Shown in pieces: positions 53,721 to 61,703 of a stretch of 64,000 nucleotides of DNA. The notes below the pieces were generated by a model, which worked only from the letters and a program-made list of their open reading frames with translations, did no database searches and had not been told where the DNA came from. The DNA comes from Thermomonas aquatica. GTDB taxonomy: Bacteria; Pseudomonadota; Gammaproteobacteria; Xanthomonadales; Xanthomonadaceae. The stretch covers positions 992,001-1,056,000 of the forward strand of contig NZ_CP040871.1 of NCBI RefSeq assembly GCF_006337105.1, written 5' to 3'. Made by a program: the position numbers and the translations under genes. Numbering within the stretch: the stretch's first letter is position 1; every line of letters begins with the position of its first letter.

Positions 53721-54443
53721 TTATTTGAGCTCCATTTCGACCAACTCGATGGTGTCCGTCCCGCCGTTCTTGAGTGCGCGTGTCGCACCGGCCGGCTGGA
53801 TCGCAAAATCTCCCGGCCGCAACGCCAAGCTTTGATCCTGCGAACCAGGCGTCATCGTCGTCAGCAAGCCACCGCGCACGACAACCCGGACACCCTTGTC
53901 GCCCTGTGAAATCGCCGGGGCCGATTGGCCCGGCTCCAGCACCAGCCGCCAAGCCCGCATCCGCGGGTTGTCGAGAATCTGCACGTACTGGGGCGCGCTG
54001 TCCCGCGACGAGATTGCATTTCCGGAGGGATTCGCGCGGCGCAGTTCAACGACGATGATCTGGAAGGTGCTTTTGTCGCCGTTGACCACCCTGTGCGTGC
54101 GAGGTTCGGCACCTACCGGGCTGTAGGCTGCAGCGCCCATCGGATACATCGGCGCTGCGGTCAGCGGCTTGCCCAGCCCCTGTCCGCTCGATTGCGCAGG
54201 CTGGATGATCACGGCGAACAGGTCGCGGTAATGCGTGTGGAACCCAGAATCGCCATTCGGCGGGTAGAGGTTGTTGAGGATCGCAATGTCCTCATCCGCG
54301 AAGACCAGTTGATGGAAGGAGGCGCGCTCGACCGGGACGGCGGTTTCGCTGGGCGGCTGCCCGGCAAAGGCGAACGTGTGTGCCGCCAGCAACAGGCAGA
54401 ACCCGAATGCGCCCAGGCACCCGACAAGGCGTGTCACCTTCAT
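53721..54443 (-). CDS. exported cupin-like protein
   Basis: The 240-residue precursor starts MKVTRLVGCLGAFGFCLLLAAHTFAFAGQ (signal peptide, cleavage near residue 28). Two short cupin-like segments are visible: GFHTHYRDLFAVII (about 66-79) and PGDFAIQPAGATRALKNGG (about 210-230). The metal-binding His pattern is incomplete. The ATG at 54443 is preferred to the GTG at 54455. It lies 36 nt after pntA1 on the same strand. Confidence 0.65.
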   Translation of the reverse strand: MKVTRLVGCLGAFGFCLLLAAHTFAFAGQPPSETAVPVERASFHQLVFADEDIAILNNLYPPNGDSGFHTHYRDLFAVIIQPAQSSGQGLGKPLTAAPMYPMGAAAYSPVGAEPRTHRVVNGDKSTFQIIVVELRRANPSGNAISSRDSAPQYVQILDNPRMRAWRLVLEPGQSAPAISQGDKGVRVVVRGGLLTTMTPGSQDQSLALRPGDFAIQPAGATRALKNGGTDTIELVEMELK

Positions 54444-54479
54444 ATGCGCCCCCACTTTGGCCCTATCGGTTCAGCACAC

Positions 54480-55565
54480 TCACTTGCCCCGCTCCGGCCA
54501 CACCGTCTTCGCCAGCAGCTCGTCGTCCCAGTCGAACGCCAGCGCGCCCTCCTTGAGCAGCAGCGCGACGAAGTTGTAGACGTTGCGCGCGTACATCTCG
54601 CTGGCGTGCTGCGCGCCCATCGACGCCAGGTTCAGCGGACCCGCCACGATAACGCGACCGCGGTCGATGGTCTGCCCCGGTTCGGTGAGTTCGCAGTTGC
54701 CGCCGGTCTCGGCGGCGAGGTCGACGATCACGCTGCCAGGCTTCATCCCCGCGACCATCGCCGCACTGATGATCTTCGGCGCGGGACGGCCTGGGACCGC
54801 GGCGGTGCAGACGATCACGTCGACGTTCTTCAGGTGCTCGGCCAGGCGCCGCTGCTGCTCGGCGCGTTCCTCGTCGGTCAGCGCGCGGGCGTAACCGCCC
54901 TCGCCGGCCGCGGACACGCCCAGGTCGAGGAACTTGCCGCCCAGCGACTCGATCTGCTCGCGGGTCTCCGGGCGCACGTCGAAGCCCTCGACCTGCGCGC
55001 CCAGGCGCTTGGCGGTGGCGATCGCCTGCAGGCCGGCCACACCGGCGCCGACGATCAGGACCTTCGACGGCCGGATGGTGCCGGCCGCGGTGGTCAGCAT
55101 CGGGAAGAAGCGCGGCGCCAGTTGCGCGGCAATCAGCACGGCCTTGTAACCGGCCATGCCTGCCTGCGAGCTGAGCACGTCCATCGCCTGCGCACGGGTC
55201 GTGCGCGGCAAGCGTTCCAGCGGGAACGCCAGCAGGCCGCGCTCGCGGATCGCCGCCGCGCGCCCCTCGTCCGCCTGCGGCTGCAGGCTGCCGACCAGCA
55301 CCGCGCCGGGCTTCAGCCCCGCGAGCACCGGGTTCGCGGGCGGCTGCACGCACAGCACGGCGTCGGCCTCGGCGAGCGCGTCCTCGCGCAACTCGGCGCC
55401 GGCATCGGCATAGGCCTGGTCCGGGAAATGGGCGCCATCGCCGATCCCGGGCTGGATGCGCACGCTGGCACCGGCAGCCACCAGCTTCTTGCAGGTTTCC
55501 GGGGTCAGCGCGACGCGCCGCTCGCCCGACGCCGTCTCGCGTGCCACGCCCACGATCACCGCCAT
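54480..55565 (-). CDS. pntA1: NAD(P) transhydrogenase subunit alpha, part 1 (NAD-binding)
   Basis: This is the soluble domain I of the transhydrogenase, which binds NAD(H). The 361-residue frame starts MAVIVGVARETASGERRVAL at 55565, with AGGGG 6 nt upstream; an ATG at 55580 is a weaker choice. The Rossmann loop VLIVGAGVAGLQAIATAKRLGAQV (about 165-188) and DLAAETGGNCELTEPG are present. Its partners pntA2-pntB lie 2.4 kb downstream, past an inserted gene block. Confidence 0.95.
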   Translation of the reverse strand: MAVIVGVARETASGERRVALTPETCKKLVAAGASVRIQPGIGDGAHFPDQAYADAGAELREDALAEADAVLCVQPPANPVLAGLKPGAVLVGSLQPQADEGRAAAIRERGLLAFPLERLPRTTRAQAMDVLSSQAGMAGYKAVLIAAQLAPRFFPMLTTAAGTIRPSKVLIVGAGVAGLQAIATAKRLGAQVEGFDVRPETREQIESLGGKFLDLGVSAAGEGGYARALTDEERAEQQRRLAEHLKNVDVIVCTAAVPGRPAPKIISAAMVAGMKPGSVIVDLAAETGGNCELTEPGQTIDRGRVIVAGPLNLASMGAQHASEMYARNVYNFVALLLKEGALAFDWDDELLAKTVWPERGK

Positions 55566-55642
55566 CGCCCACCCCTGCATCGACCCGTTGCCTGCATCCT
55601 AACCAAAGCGACCGCTACCATGGCGAGTCCCGCCCCCATCCG

Positions 55643-56221
55643 ATGCCGATGCTGACCCTCGCCGCCCTCGACAGCCGCCGCTCGGTGCCCACCCGCCAGC
55701 TGGCCACGCCCGGCCCCGACCCCGACCAGCTGCTGCGCATCCTGCGCAGCGCGTCGCGGGTGCCGGACCACGGCAAGCGCGTGCCGTTCCGCTTCCTGCG
55801 CGTCGCCGGCGTGGACCGCGCGCACCTGGCCGACGCCGCCTCGGCGCGCCTGCGCGAGCGCGAGCCGGAAGCCAGCGAGGCCGCCCTCGACAAGCTGCGC
55901 ACCCGCTTCCTGATGCCGCCGCTGACCCTGTGCGTGGTCGCCCGCCTCGGACCCGACGAGAAGATCCCCGCCTCCGAGCGCTTGGCCACCGCATCCTGCG
56001 TCTGCCTGCTGCTGCTGCAGGCCGCGCAGGCCGAAGGTTATGGCGCGCAGTGGCTGACCGGCTGGATCGCCTACGACCGCGCCTTCCTCGAGGGCACCCT
56101 GGGGCTGGCCGAAGACGAACAACTGGTCGGCACCATCGCGATCGGCACGCCGCTGGTCGAGGCGCCCGAACGCGAACGCCCCGACCCCGCGACCCTGCTG
56201 TCGGACTGGACCGGCGCGTGA
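55643..56221 (+). CDS. nitroreductase-family protein (YdjA-like)
   Basis: The 192-residue protein (MPMLTLAALDSRRSVPTRQLATPGPD) has the short nitroreductase layout: an N-terminal SRRSVP FMN-binding Arg/Ser motif (about 10-16), AQAEGYGAQWLTGW (about 132-145) and GTIAIGTP near residue 170. This suits the small YdjA-type FMN oxidoreductases; the substrate is unknown. It is divergent from pntA1 and overlaps the exonuclease gene (GTGA). Confidence 0.85.
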   Translation: MPMLTLAALDSRRSVPTRQLATPGPDPDQLLRILRSASRVPDHGKRVPFRFLRVAGVDRAHLADAASARLREREPEASEAALDKLRTRFLMPPLTLCVVARLGPDEKIPASERLATASCVCLLLLQAAQAEGYGAQWLTGWIAYDRAFLEGTLGLAEDEQLVGTIAIGTPLVEAPERERPDPATLLSDWTGA

Positions 56222-57129
56222 CCGCCGGGCACACGCCAGCAGCGCCGACGCTGCACCTCGTCGATGCCTCGATGTATGTATTCCGCGCCTGGCATTCCAT
56301 GCCGGACGAGTTCCACGACGCCGACGGCTGGCCGACTAACGCGGTGCACGGCTTCGCCCGCTTCCTGCTGGAGCTGCTGGAGCGCGAACGCCCGCGGCAC
56401 ATCGCCATCGCCTTCGACGAGGCGCTGGACTCCTGCTTCCGCAACGCGCTATATCCGGCCTACAAGGCCAACCGCGACCCCGCGCCGCCGGAGCTGCGCC
56501 GCCAGTTCGCCTGGTGCAAGGGCCTGTGCCAGGCGCTGGGGCTGCAGACCCTGGCCCACCACGACTACGAGGCCGACGACCTGATCGGCAGCGCCGTGCA
56601 CCGCGCGCGCGGACACGGCTACCGCAGCGTGATCGTGTCCGCCGACAAGGACCTCTCGCAGCTGCTGGACGTGCACGACGAGCAGTACGACTTCGCCAAG
56701 GGCCAGCGCTGGGGCCGCGACGGGGTCAAGGCGCGGCACGGCGTGCAGGCGCACCAGATCGCCGACTACCTGGCGCTCACCGGCGACGCGGTCGACAACA
56801 TCCCGGGCATCACCGGGATCGGCCCGAAGTCGGCCGCGGTCCTGCTCGCGCATTTCGATTCGCTGGATGCCCTGCTGGCGCGGATCGACGAGGTGCCGTT
56901 CCTGCGCCTGCGCGGGGCCGCGCAGCTCGCCGTGCGCCTGCGCGAACAGCGCGAGCACGCACTGCTGTGGCGGCAACTCACCACGATCGCGCTGGATGCG
57001 CCGTTGCCGGACGGCCATTTCGCGCGCGGCAACGGCGACGCCGACGAACTGCAGGCGCTGTCGGACTGGATCGGCTTCGGTCCGCTGACCCGCAAGCGCT
57101 TGGCCGAGGCGGCGGGGCTTTCTGCCTGA
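56218..57129 (+). CDS. 5'-3' exonuclease / flap endonuclease-like protein
   Basis: The 303-residue protein resembles the N-terminal 5' nuclease domain of DNA polymerase I and ExoIX/Xni. Acidic metal-binding motifs are LVDASMYVFRAWH (about 14-26), IAFDEALDSCFRN, YEADDLIG (about 120) and VSADKDLSQLL (about 140). The helix-hairpin-helix GITGIGPKSAAVLL is near 200. A GTG start at 56218 overlaps the nitroreductase stop. It may remove RNA primers or flaps. Confidence 0.9.
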   Translation: MTAGHTPAAPTLHLVDASMYVFRAWHSMPDEFHDADGWPTNAVHGFARFLLELLERERPRHIAIAFDEALDSCFRNALYPAYKANRDPAPPELRRQFAWCKGLCQALGLQTLAHHDYEADDLIGSAVHRARGHGYRSVIVSADKDLSQLLDVHDEQYDFAKGQRWGRDGVKARHGVQAHQIADYLALTGDAVDNIPGITGIGPKSAAVLLAHFDSLDALLARIDEVPFLRLRGAAQLAVRLREQREHALLWRQLTTIALDAPLPDGHFARGNGDADELQALSDWIGFGPLTRKRLAEAAGLSA

Positions 57130-57145
57130 AGCGCCCCCGAGCATG

Positions 57146-57253
57146 GAAGCGCTCGTCCGGGGGAGGGTTCGAGCGCGCCATGGATGGCGCGCGGCCGCGC
57201 ATCGGAGCCGGATGCGGAGCCTAAGCGGCGAATCCCCTCCGGGCGAGCGCTTC
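57146..57253. repeat. 108-bp imperfect inverted repeat with nested hairpins
   Basis: Arms 57146-57163 and 57236-57253 share a perfect 10-bp outer part (GAAGCGCTCG) and pair over about 18 bp with two G-U positions. Inside lie a perfect 8-bp GCGCGCCA/TGGCGCGC hairpin (57173-57192) and a GCGCTCG/CGAGCGC pair (57149-57176). The element fills most of the 167-nt spacer before the Nudix gene. It resembles a REP/BIME-type unit; copies elsewhere were not found in the window. Confidence 0.5.
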
Positions 57254-57296
57254 ATTGCGAACGATGATGGTCATCCGCCTGCGGTAGCATCGAGGC

Positions 57297-57842
57297 ATGG
57301 GCCACAACCTCAAGACCACCCTCTACGAAGGCGACTGGCTGCGGCTGGTGAAAATCGGCCACTGGGAATCCTGCGAGCGCACCCACGGCCAGGGCATGGC
57401 GGTGATCGTGATCGCGGTGACCCCCGCCGACGAGGTGCTGTTCGTCGAGCAATACCGCGTGCCGCTGGGCGCGCGCACCATCGAGATGCCGGCGGGCCTG
57501 GTCGGCGACGACCATGCCGAGGACACCCTGGCCGACGCCGCACGCCGTGAACTGATCGAGGAGACCGGCTGGGCGCCGGGGCGGGTCGACGTGCTGCTGG
57601 TCGGCCCCACCAGTTCCGGCATGAGCAACGAGCGCATCGCCTTCGTGCGCGCGCTGGACCTGGTCCGGGTCGGCGACGGCGGCGGCGTGGACAGCGAGGA
57701 CATCACCGTCCACCACGTGCCGCGGGCCGAGGCGCCGGCCTGGCTGATGCGCAAGCATGCCGAGGGCTTCGAGCTCGACCTCAAGCTCTGGGCCGGGCTG
57801 TGGATGATCGAGCACGACCCGGACGGCAGCCCGCGCCGCTGA
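57297..57842 (+). CDS. Nudix hydrolase (ADP-ribose pyrophosphatase type)
   Basis: The 181-residue protein (MGHNLKTTLYEGDWLRLVKIGHWES) has a Nudix box at about 66-90 (GDDHAEDTLADAARRELIEETGW) that keeps REUxEExGU. The first Glu of Gx5E is replaced by Asp. The FVEQYRVPLGARTIEMPAGL block upstream is typical of ADP-sugar pyrophosphatases (NudE/NudF group), but the substrate is not certain. Confidence 0.85.
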   Translation: MGHNLKTTLYEGDWLRLVKIGHWESCERTHGQGMAVIVIAVTPADEVLFVEQYRVPLGARTIEMPAGLVGDDHAEDTLADAARRELIEETGWAPGRVDVLLVGPTSSGMSNERIAFVRALDLVRVGDGGGVDSEDITVHHVPRAEAPAWLMRKHAEGFELDLKLWAGLWMIEHDPDGSPRR

Positions 57843-57921
57843 CCCGGGATTGACGGCGGTCAAGGCCGCGGCCCGAGGCCGGTGCGATGATGGGGTCTCG
57901 CCATCGACCCAGGAACGCGCC

Positions 57922-58980
57922 ATGGCCCGTCGCCCGACCGCCAAGCCCCCCATCGCCAAGCCACGGGCCACTCCCGCCGCGCGCAAGCCGCGCGGCCGGC
58001 TGCCTGCGCCCGACCCGATCCCCACCCCGGCCGCCGCCGCGGTCGCGCAGGCCGAGGCCGAAGCCTGGGCCGGCACCCACGCGCCGCCGGCGGTGCCGCC
58101 GATGGGCATCGCGCCCGCCGAGCTCGGCGTGCCGGAGGCCACTGCGCGGGAGATGGAGGCGATGCCGGTCACCGCCGAAGAGAGCACGTCCGCGCCGCTG
58201 CCCGCCGGCTATCCCTATCGCGTCCGCCTGCGCCGCAAGGAATACGAGGCGGAGAAGAAGAAGCTGCAGATCGAGCTGCTGAAGGTGCAGAGCTGGGTCA
58301 AGGAAAGCGGGCAGCGCATCGTGATGCTGTTCGAGGGCCGCGACGCCGCCGGCAAGGGCGGCACCATCAAGCGCTTCACCGAGCACCTCAACCCGCGCGG
58401 GGCGCGCGTGGTCGCGCTGGAGAAGCCCAGCGAACGCGAACGCGGGCAATGGTACTTCCAGCGCTACATCGAGCACCTGCCGACCTATGGCGAGATCGTG
58501 CTGTTCGACCGCAGCTGGTACAACCGCGCCGGGGTCGAGCGGGTGATGGGCTTCTGCACCCCGGCGGAATACCTCGAGTTCCTGCGCGAGGCGCCGGAGT
58601 TCGAACGCATGCTGGTGCGCAGCGGCGTCCGGGTCTACAAGTTCTGGTTCTCGGTCAGCCGCGAGGAACAGCTGCGGCGCTTCAACTCGCGTCGCAACGA
58701 CCCGCTGAAGCACTGGAAGCTGTCGCCGATCGACGTGCAGTCGCTGGGCAAGTGGGACGACTACACCGATGCCAAGGAAGCGATGTTCTTCCACACCGAC
58801 ACCGCCGATTCGCCGTGGCTGGTGATCAAGTCCGACGACAAGAAGCGCGCGCGCCTCAACTGCATGCGCCACGTGCTGTCGACCCTGCCCTACCCGGGCA
58901 AGGACCCGAAGGTCGCCTACCCGGCGGATGCGCAGATCGTGGGCTCGGCGGCCAATGTGCTCGCCGCGGACGGCCAGTAG
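57922..58980 (+). CDS. ppk2: polyphosphate kinase 2 family protein, long form
   Basis: The 352-residue protein has an Ala/Pro-rich N-terminal extension (about 1-95) of low complexity. The PPK2 domain follows, with Walker A FEGRDAAGKGG (137-147) and Walker B LFDRSWYNRAGVE (about 194-206). The core is like the shorter paralogue at 38086, but the tail and the region after Walker B differ. The ATG at 57922 has AGGA 8 nt upstream and is preferred to an in-frame ATG at 57850. Confidence 0.92.
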   Translation: MARRPTAKPPIAKPRATPAARKPRGRLPAPDPIPTPAAAAVAQAEAEAWAGTHAPPAVPPMGIAPAELGVPEATAREMEAMPVTAEESTSAPLPAGYPYRVRLRRKEYEAEKKKLQIELLKVQSWVKESGQRIVMLFEGRDAAGKGGTIKRFTEHLNPRGARVVALEKPSERERGQWYFQRYIEHLPTYGEIVLFDRSWYNRAGVERVMGFCTPAEYLEFLREAPEFERMLVRSGVRVYKFWFSVSREEQLRRFNSRRNDPLKHWKLSPIDVQSLGKWDDYTDAKEAMFFHTDTADSPWLVIKSDDKKRARLNCMRHVLSTLPYPGKDPKVAYPADAQIVGSAANVLAADGQ

Positions 58981-58992
58981 GCGGCGCGCGCT

Positions 58993-59937
58993 TCAGCCGG
59001 CGAAGCGGTCGGTCGCCTCCACCAGCGCGGCGGCGTTCTCGGCCTCGAACGCGGAGTGGCCGGCGGTCGCGCTGACCAGCAGTTCCGCCTTCGGCCAGGC
59101 CTTGTGCAGGTCGAAGGCGTTCTGGATCGGGCAGACCACGTCGTAACGGCCGTGCACGATCACCCCGGGGATGTCGGCGATGCGATGGGCATCGCGCAGC
59201 AGCTGGTCCTCGACCTCGAAGAAGCCGCCGTTGACGAAGTAATGGTTCTCGATCCGCGCGAACGCCAGCGCGAACTCCGCGTTGCCGTGGGTGTCGGCGT
59301 AGTCCGCGGGGATCCGCAGGTAGCTGGTGCCGCCTTCCCAGATCGCCCAGGCGCGCGCGGCCGCCAGCCGAACGCCGGCATCGTCGGAGGTCAGGCGGCG
59401 ATGGAAGGCCGAGATCAGGTCCGCGCGCTCCACCTCCGGGATCGCCGCGATGTAGTGCGCCCACGCATCCGGGAACAGGCGGCTGGCGCCTTCCTGGTAG
59501 AACCATTCCAGCTCCCAGCGGCGGAGCATGAAGATGCCGCGCAGGACCAGTTCGGTCACCCGCTGCGGGTGGGTCTCGGCATAAGCCAGCGCGAGGGTCG
59601 AGCCCCAGCTGCCGCCGAACACCTGCCAGCGCGCGATGCCGAGGTGCTCGCGCAGCTTCTCGATGTCGGCGACCAGGTCCCAGGTGGTGTTGTCGACGAG
59701 GTCGGCGTGCGGGGTGCTGCGCCCCGAGCCGCGCTGGTCGAACAGCACGATGCGGTACTTCGCCGGGTCGTGGAAGCGCCGCATGTTGGCATTGCAGCCC
59801 GCGCCGGGACCGCCGTGCAGCAACACCACCGGCTTGCCGTCCGGGTTGCCGCATTCCTCCCAGTACAGGGTGTGGCGGCCGTCGACCGCGAGGGTGCCGG
59901 TCCGGGACGGGGCGAGTTCGGGATACAGCGTGCGCAT
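58993..59937 (-). CDS. pip: prolyl iminopeptidase
   Basis: Pip removes N-terminal proline from peptides. The 314-residue alpha/beta-hydrolase starts MRTLYPELAPSRTGTLAVDGRHTLYWEECGNPDG. HGGPGAG (41-47) forms the oxyanion region and Ser110 of GGSWGS is the nucleophile. The acid is in HGRYDVVCP (about 263) and the His in TAGHSAFE (about 293). The family signature FDQRGSGRSTPHA is present. It converges with the second ppk2. Confidence 0.95.
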   Translation of the reverse strand: MRTLYPELAPSRTGTLAVDGRHTLYWEECGNPDGKPVVLLHGGPGAGCNANMRRFHDPAKYRIVLFDQRGSGRSTPHADLVDNTTWDLVADIEKLREHLGIARWQVFGGSWGSTLALAYAETHPQRVTELVLRGIFMLRRWELEWFYQEGASRLFPDAWAHYIAAIPEVERADLISAFHRRLTSDDAGVRLAAARAWAIWEGGTSYLRIPADYADTHGNAEFALAFARIENHYFVNGGFFEVEDQLLRDAHRIADIPGVIVHGRYDVVCPIQNAFDLHKAWPKAELLVSATAGHSAFEAENAAALVEATDRFAG

Positions 59938-59982
59938 GGCGGGATCCGGCGGTGGAGAACCCCGGATTCTAGCTGGCGCGGT

Positions 59983-60816
59983 TCAGGGCCTGCGCCCCAG
60001 GGTCACGCGGTCGCGGCCCTCGAGGTCGGGCTCGGTCGCCACGTCCACGAAGCCGGCCGCGGCCATCAGCGCACGCACGGCCTCGCCCTGGTCCCAGCCG
60101 TGCTCCAGCAGCAACCAGCCCGCGGGCGCCAGGTGCGCCGGGGCGTCGCGGACGATGCGGCGGATCGCGTCCAGTCCGTCGCTGCCCGAGGCGAGCGCGT
60201 CGGGCGGTTCGTGGCGGAGGTCGCCCTGGCCGAGGTGCGGATCGCCGAGCGCGATGTACGGCGGATTGCTGGCGATCAGGTCGAAGCGCTCGCGACCGAG
60301 CGCCTCGCACCAGTCGCCGCGACGGAACCACGCATTGTCGATGCCGTTGCGTTGCGCGTTGGCCACCGCCACCGCCAAGGCCGCCTTGCTGGCGTCGGTG
60401 GCGACCACCGCGGCCATCGGCCGCTCTCGGGCGATGGCCAGCGCGATCGCCCCGCTGCCGGTGCCGAGGTCCGCGACCCGGCAGGGGGCGTCGGCGGGCA
60501 GCCGCGCCAGGGCGAGTTCGACCAGCCGTTCGGTTTCCGGGCGCGGGATCAGGGTGGCCGGCGTCACCCGGAGGTCCAGCGACCAGAAGCCTTGGGTCCC
60601 GCTCAGGTAGGCGACCGGCTCGCCGGCGGCGCGACGCGACAGCAAGGCCTCGAAACGCTCCCGGGCAGCCGCCTCGACCGCGTCGTCGGCATGCGCCCAC
60701 AGCCAGCCCGGCGGGCGGTCCAGCGCATGCGCCAGCAGCCACTCGGCATCGACGCGCTCGATCATGGCGCTGGCGCGCTGCAACAAATCCCGGACCCGCG
60801 GCGTGGTGCTCTGCAT
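59983..60816 (-). CDS. prmC: release factor glutamine methyltransferase PrmC
   Basis: PrmC methylates the GGQ glutamine of RF1 and RF2 with SAM. The 277-residue frame starts [23 protein letters not shown] at 60816. The SAM motif [15 protein letters not shown] (115-129) and the catalytic NPPY (184-187) are present. In E. coli it follows prfA directly; here prfA is 23 kb away. It is divergent from ahpC. Confidence 0.95.
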   Translation of the reverse strand: MQSTTPRVRDLLQRASAMIERVDAEWLLAHALDRPPGWLWAHADDAVEAAARERFEALLSRRAAGEPVAYLSGTQGFWSLDLRVTPATLIPRPETERLVELALARLPADAPCRVADLGTGSGAIALAIARERPMAAVVATDASKAALAVAVANAQRNGIDNAWFRRGDWCEALGRERFDLIASNPPYIALGDPHLGQGDLRHEPPDALASGSDGLDAIRRIVRDAPAHLAPAGWLLLEHGWDQGEAVRALMAAAGFVDVATEPDLEGRDRVTLGRRP

Positions 60817-60885
60817 GCGTGCAGTGTCGCATCGCGTGGCTGGAAGCCGCATTGACGCGTCGCGTCGGCGACGTCGACCGATTCA

Positions 60886-60922
60886 ATAGTTCTTAACTAT
60901 TGATTCGATAGAATCAATTTCA
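60886..60922 (+). promoter_or_regulatory. oxyR operator: predicted OxyR operator of ahpC
   Basis: The sequence fits ATAG-N7-CTAT-N7-ATAG-N7-(TTCA). The first three of four OxyR half-sites are exact and at the correct spacing; only the last departs from CTAT. It lies just upstream of the -35 box of the predicted ahpC promoter, the usual place for activation. oxyR itself is at 63713. Confidence 0.8.
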
Positions 60923-60951
60923 TTGATTGATTGAATGCCACGCCATAGATT
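60923..60951 (+). promoter_or_regulatory. predicted ahpC promoter
   Basis: TTGATT (60923-60928) is followed after 17 nt by TAGATT (60946-60951). Both boxes match four of six consensus bases. The OxyR operator abuts the -35 box. Confidence 0.6.
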
Positions 60952-60996
60952 TGTCGCGTCGCATCATCCCACCCCCGCCCACACCGAGGAACCACG

Positions 60997-61560
60997 ATGT
61001 CCCTGATCAACACCAAGGTCGCCCCGTTCAAGGCCAATGCCTTCCACAACGGCAAGTTCGTCGAGGTCACCGACCAGTCCCTGCAGGGCAAGTGGTCGGT
61101 CCTGATCTTCATGCCGGCGGCCTTCACCTTCAATTGCCCGACCGAGATCGAAGACGCCGCCGAGCACTACGCCGAGTTCCAGGCAGCCGGCGCCGAGGTC
61201 TACATCGTCACCACCGACACCCACTTCTCGCACAAGGTGTGGCACGAGACCTCCCCGGCGGTGGGCAAGGCCGCGTTCCCGCTGGTCGGCGACCCGACCC
61301 ACCAGCTGACCCGCGCGTTCGGCGTGCACATCGACGAGGAAGGCCTGGCCCTGCGCGGCACCTTCATCATCAACCCCGATGGCGTGATCAAGACCATGGA
61401 AGTGCACGACAACGCGATCGCCCGCGACGTCAAGGAGACCGTGCGCAAGCTCAAGGCCGCGCAGTACGTCGCCTCGCACCCCAACGAAGTCTGCCCGGCG
61501 AAGTGGAACGAAGGCGCCAAGACGCTGAAGCCGTCGCTGGACCTGGTCGGCAAGATCTGA
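60997..61560 (+). CDS. ahpC: alkyl hydroperoxide reductase subunit C (peroxiredoxin)
   Basis: AhpC reduces H2O2, organic peroxides and peroxynitrite. The 187-residue frame starts [25 protein letters not shown]. The peroxidatic Cys47 lies in FTFNCPTE and the resolving Cys166 in NEVCPAKW, so it is a typical 2-Cys enzyme. It is recycled by AhpF, encoded next, and is preceded by an OxyR operator. Confidence 0.98.
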   Translation: MSLINTKVAPFKANAFHNGKFVEVTDQSLQGKWSVLIFMPAAFTFNCPTEIEDAAEHYAEFQAAGAEVYIVTTDTHFSHKVWHETSPAVGKAAFPLVGDPTHQLTRAFGVHIDEEGLALRGTFIINPDGVIKTMEVHDNAIARDVKETVRKLKAAQYVASHPNEVCPAKWNEGAKTLKPSLDLVGKI

Positions 61561-61605
61561 CCCCCAAGCCGCGGGCGGCGTTCCTGTCCGACGCCTGCGG
61601 ACCGC

Positions 61606-61627
61606 CCCTCTCCCCTCGGGGAGAGGG
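61606..61627 (+). other. hairpin between ahpC and ahpF
   Basis: CCCTCTCCCC and GGGGAGAGGG form a perfect stem of up to 10 bp with a 2-nt loop, 45 nt after the ahpC stop. There is no T-tract. It may protect the ahpC mRNA or reduce read-through so that more AhpC than AhpF is made. Confidence 0.45.
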
Positions 61628-61703
61628 CTCCGGCCAGCCCACCATGGGCGGTTGGCCGCAGCCCTTTCCATCCCCCTCCATCCCTCCCCCAGAGGATGCC
61701 GCC

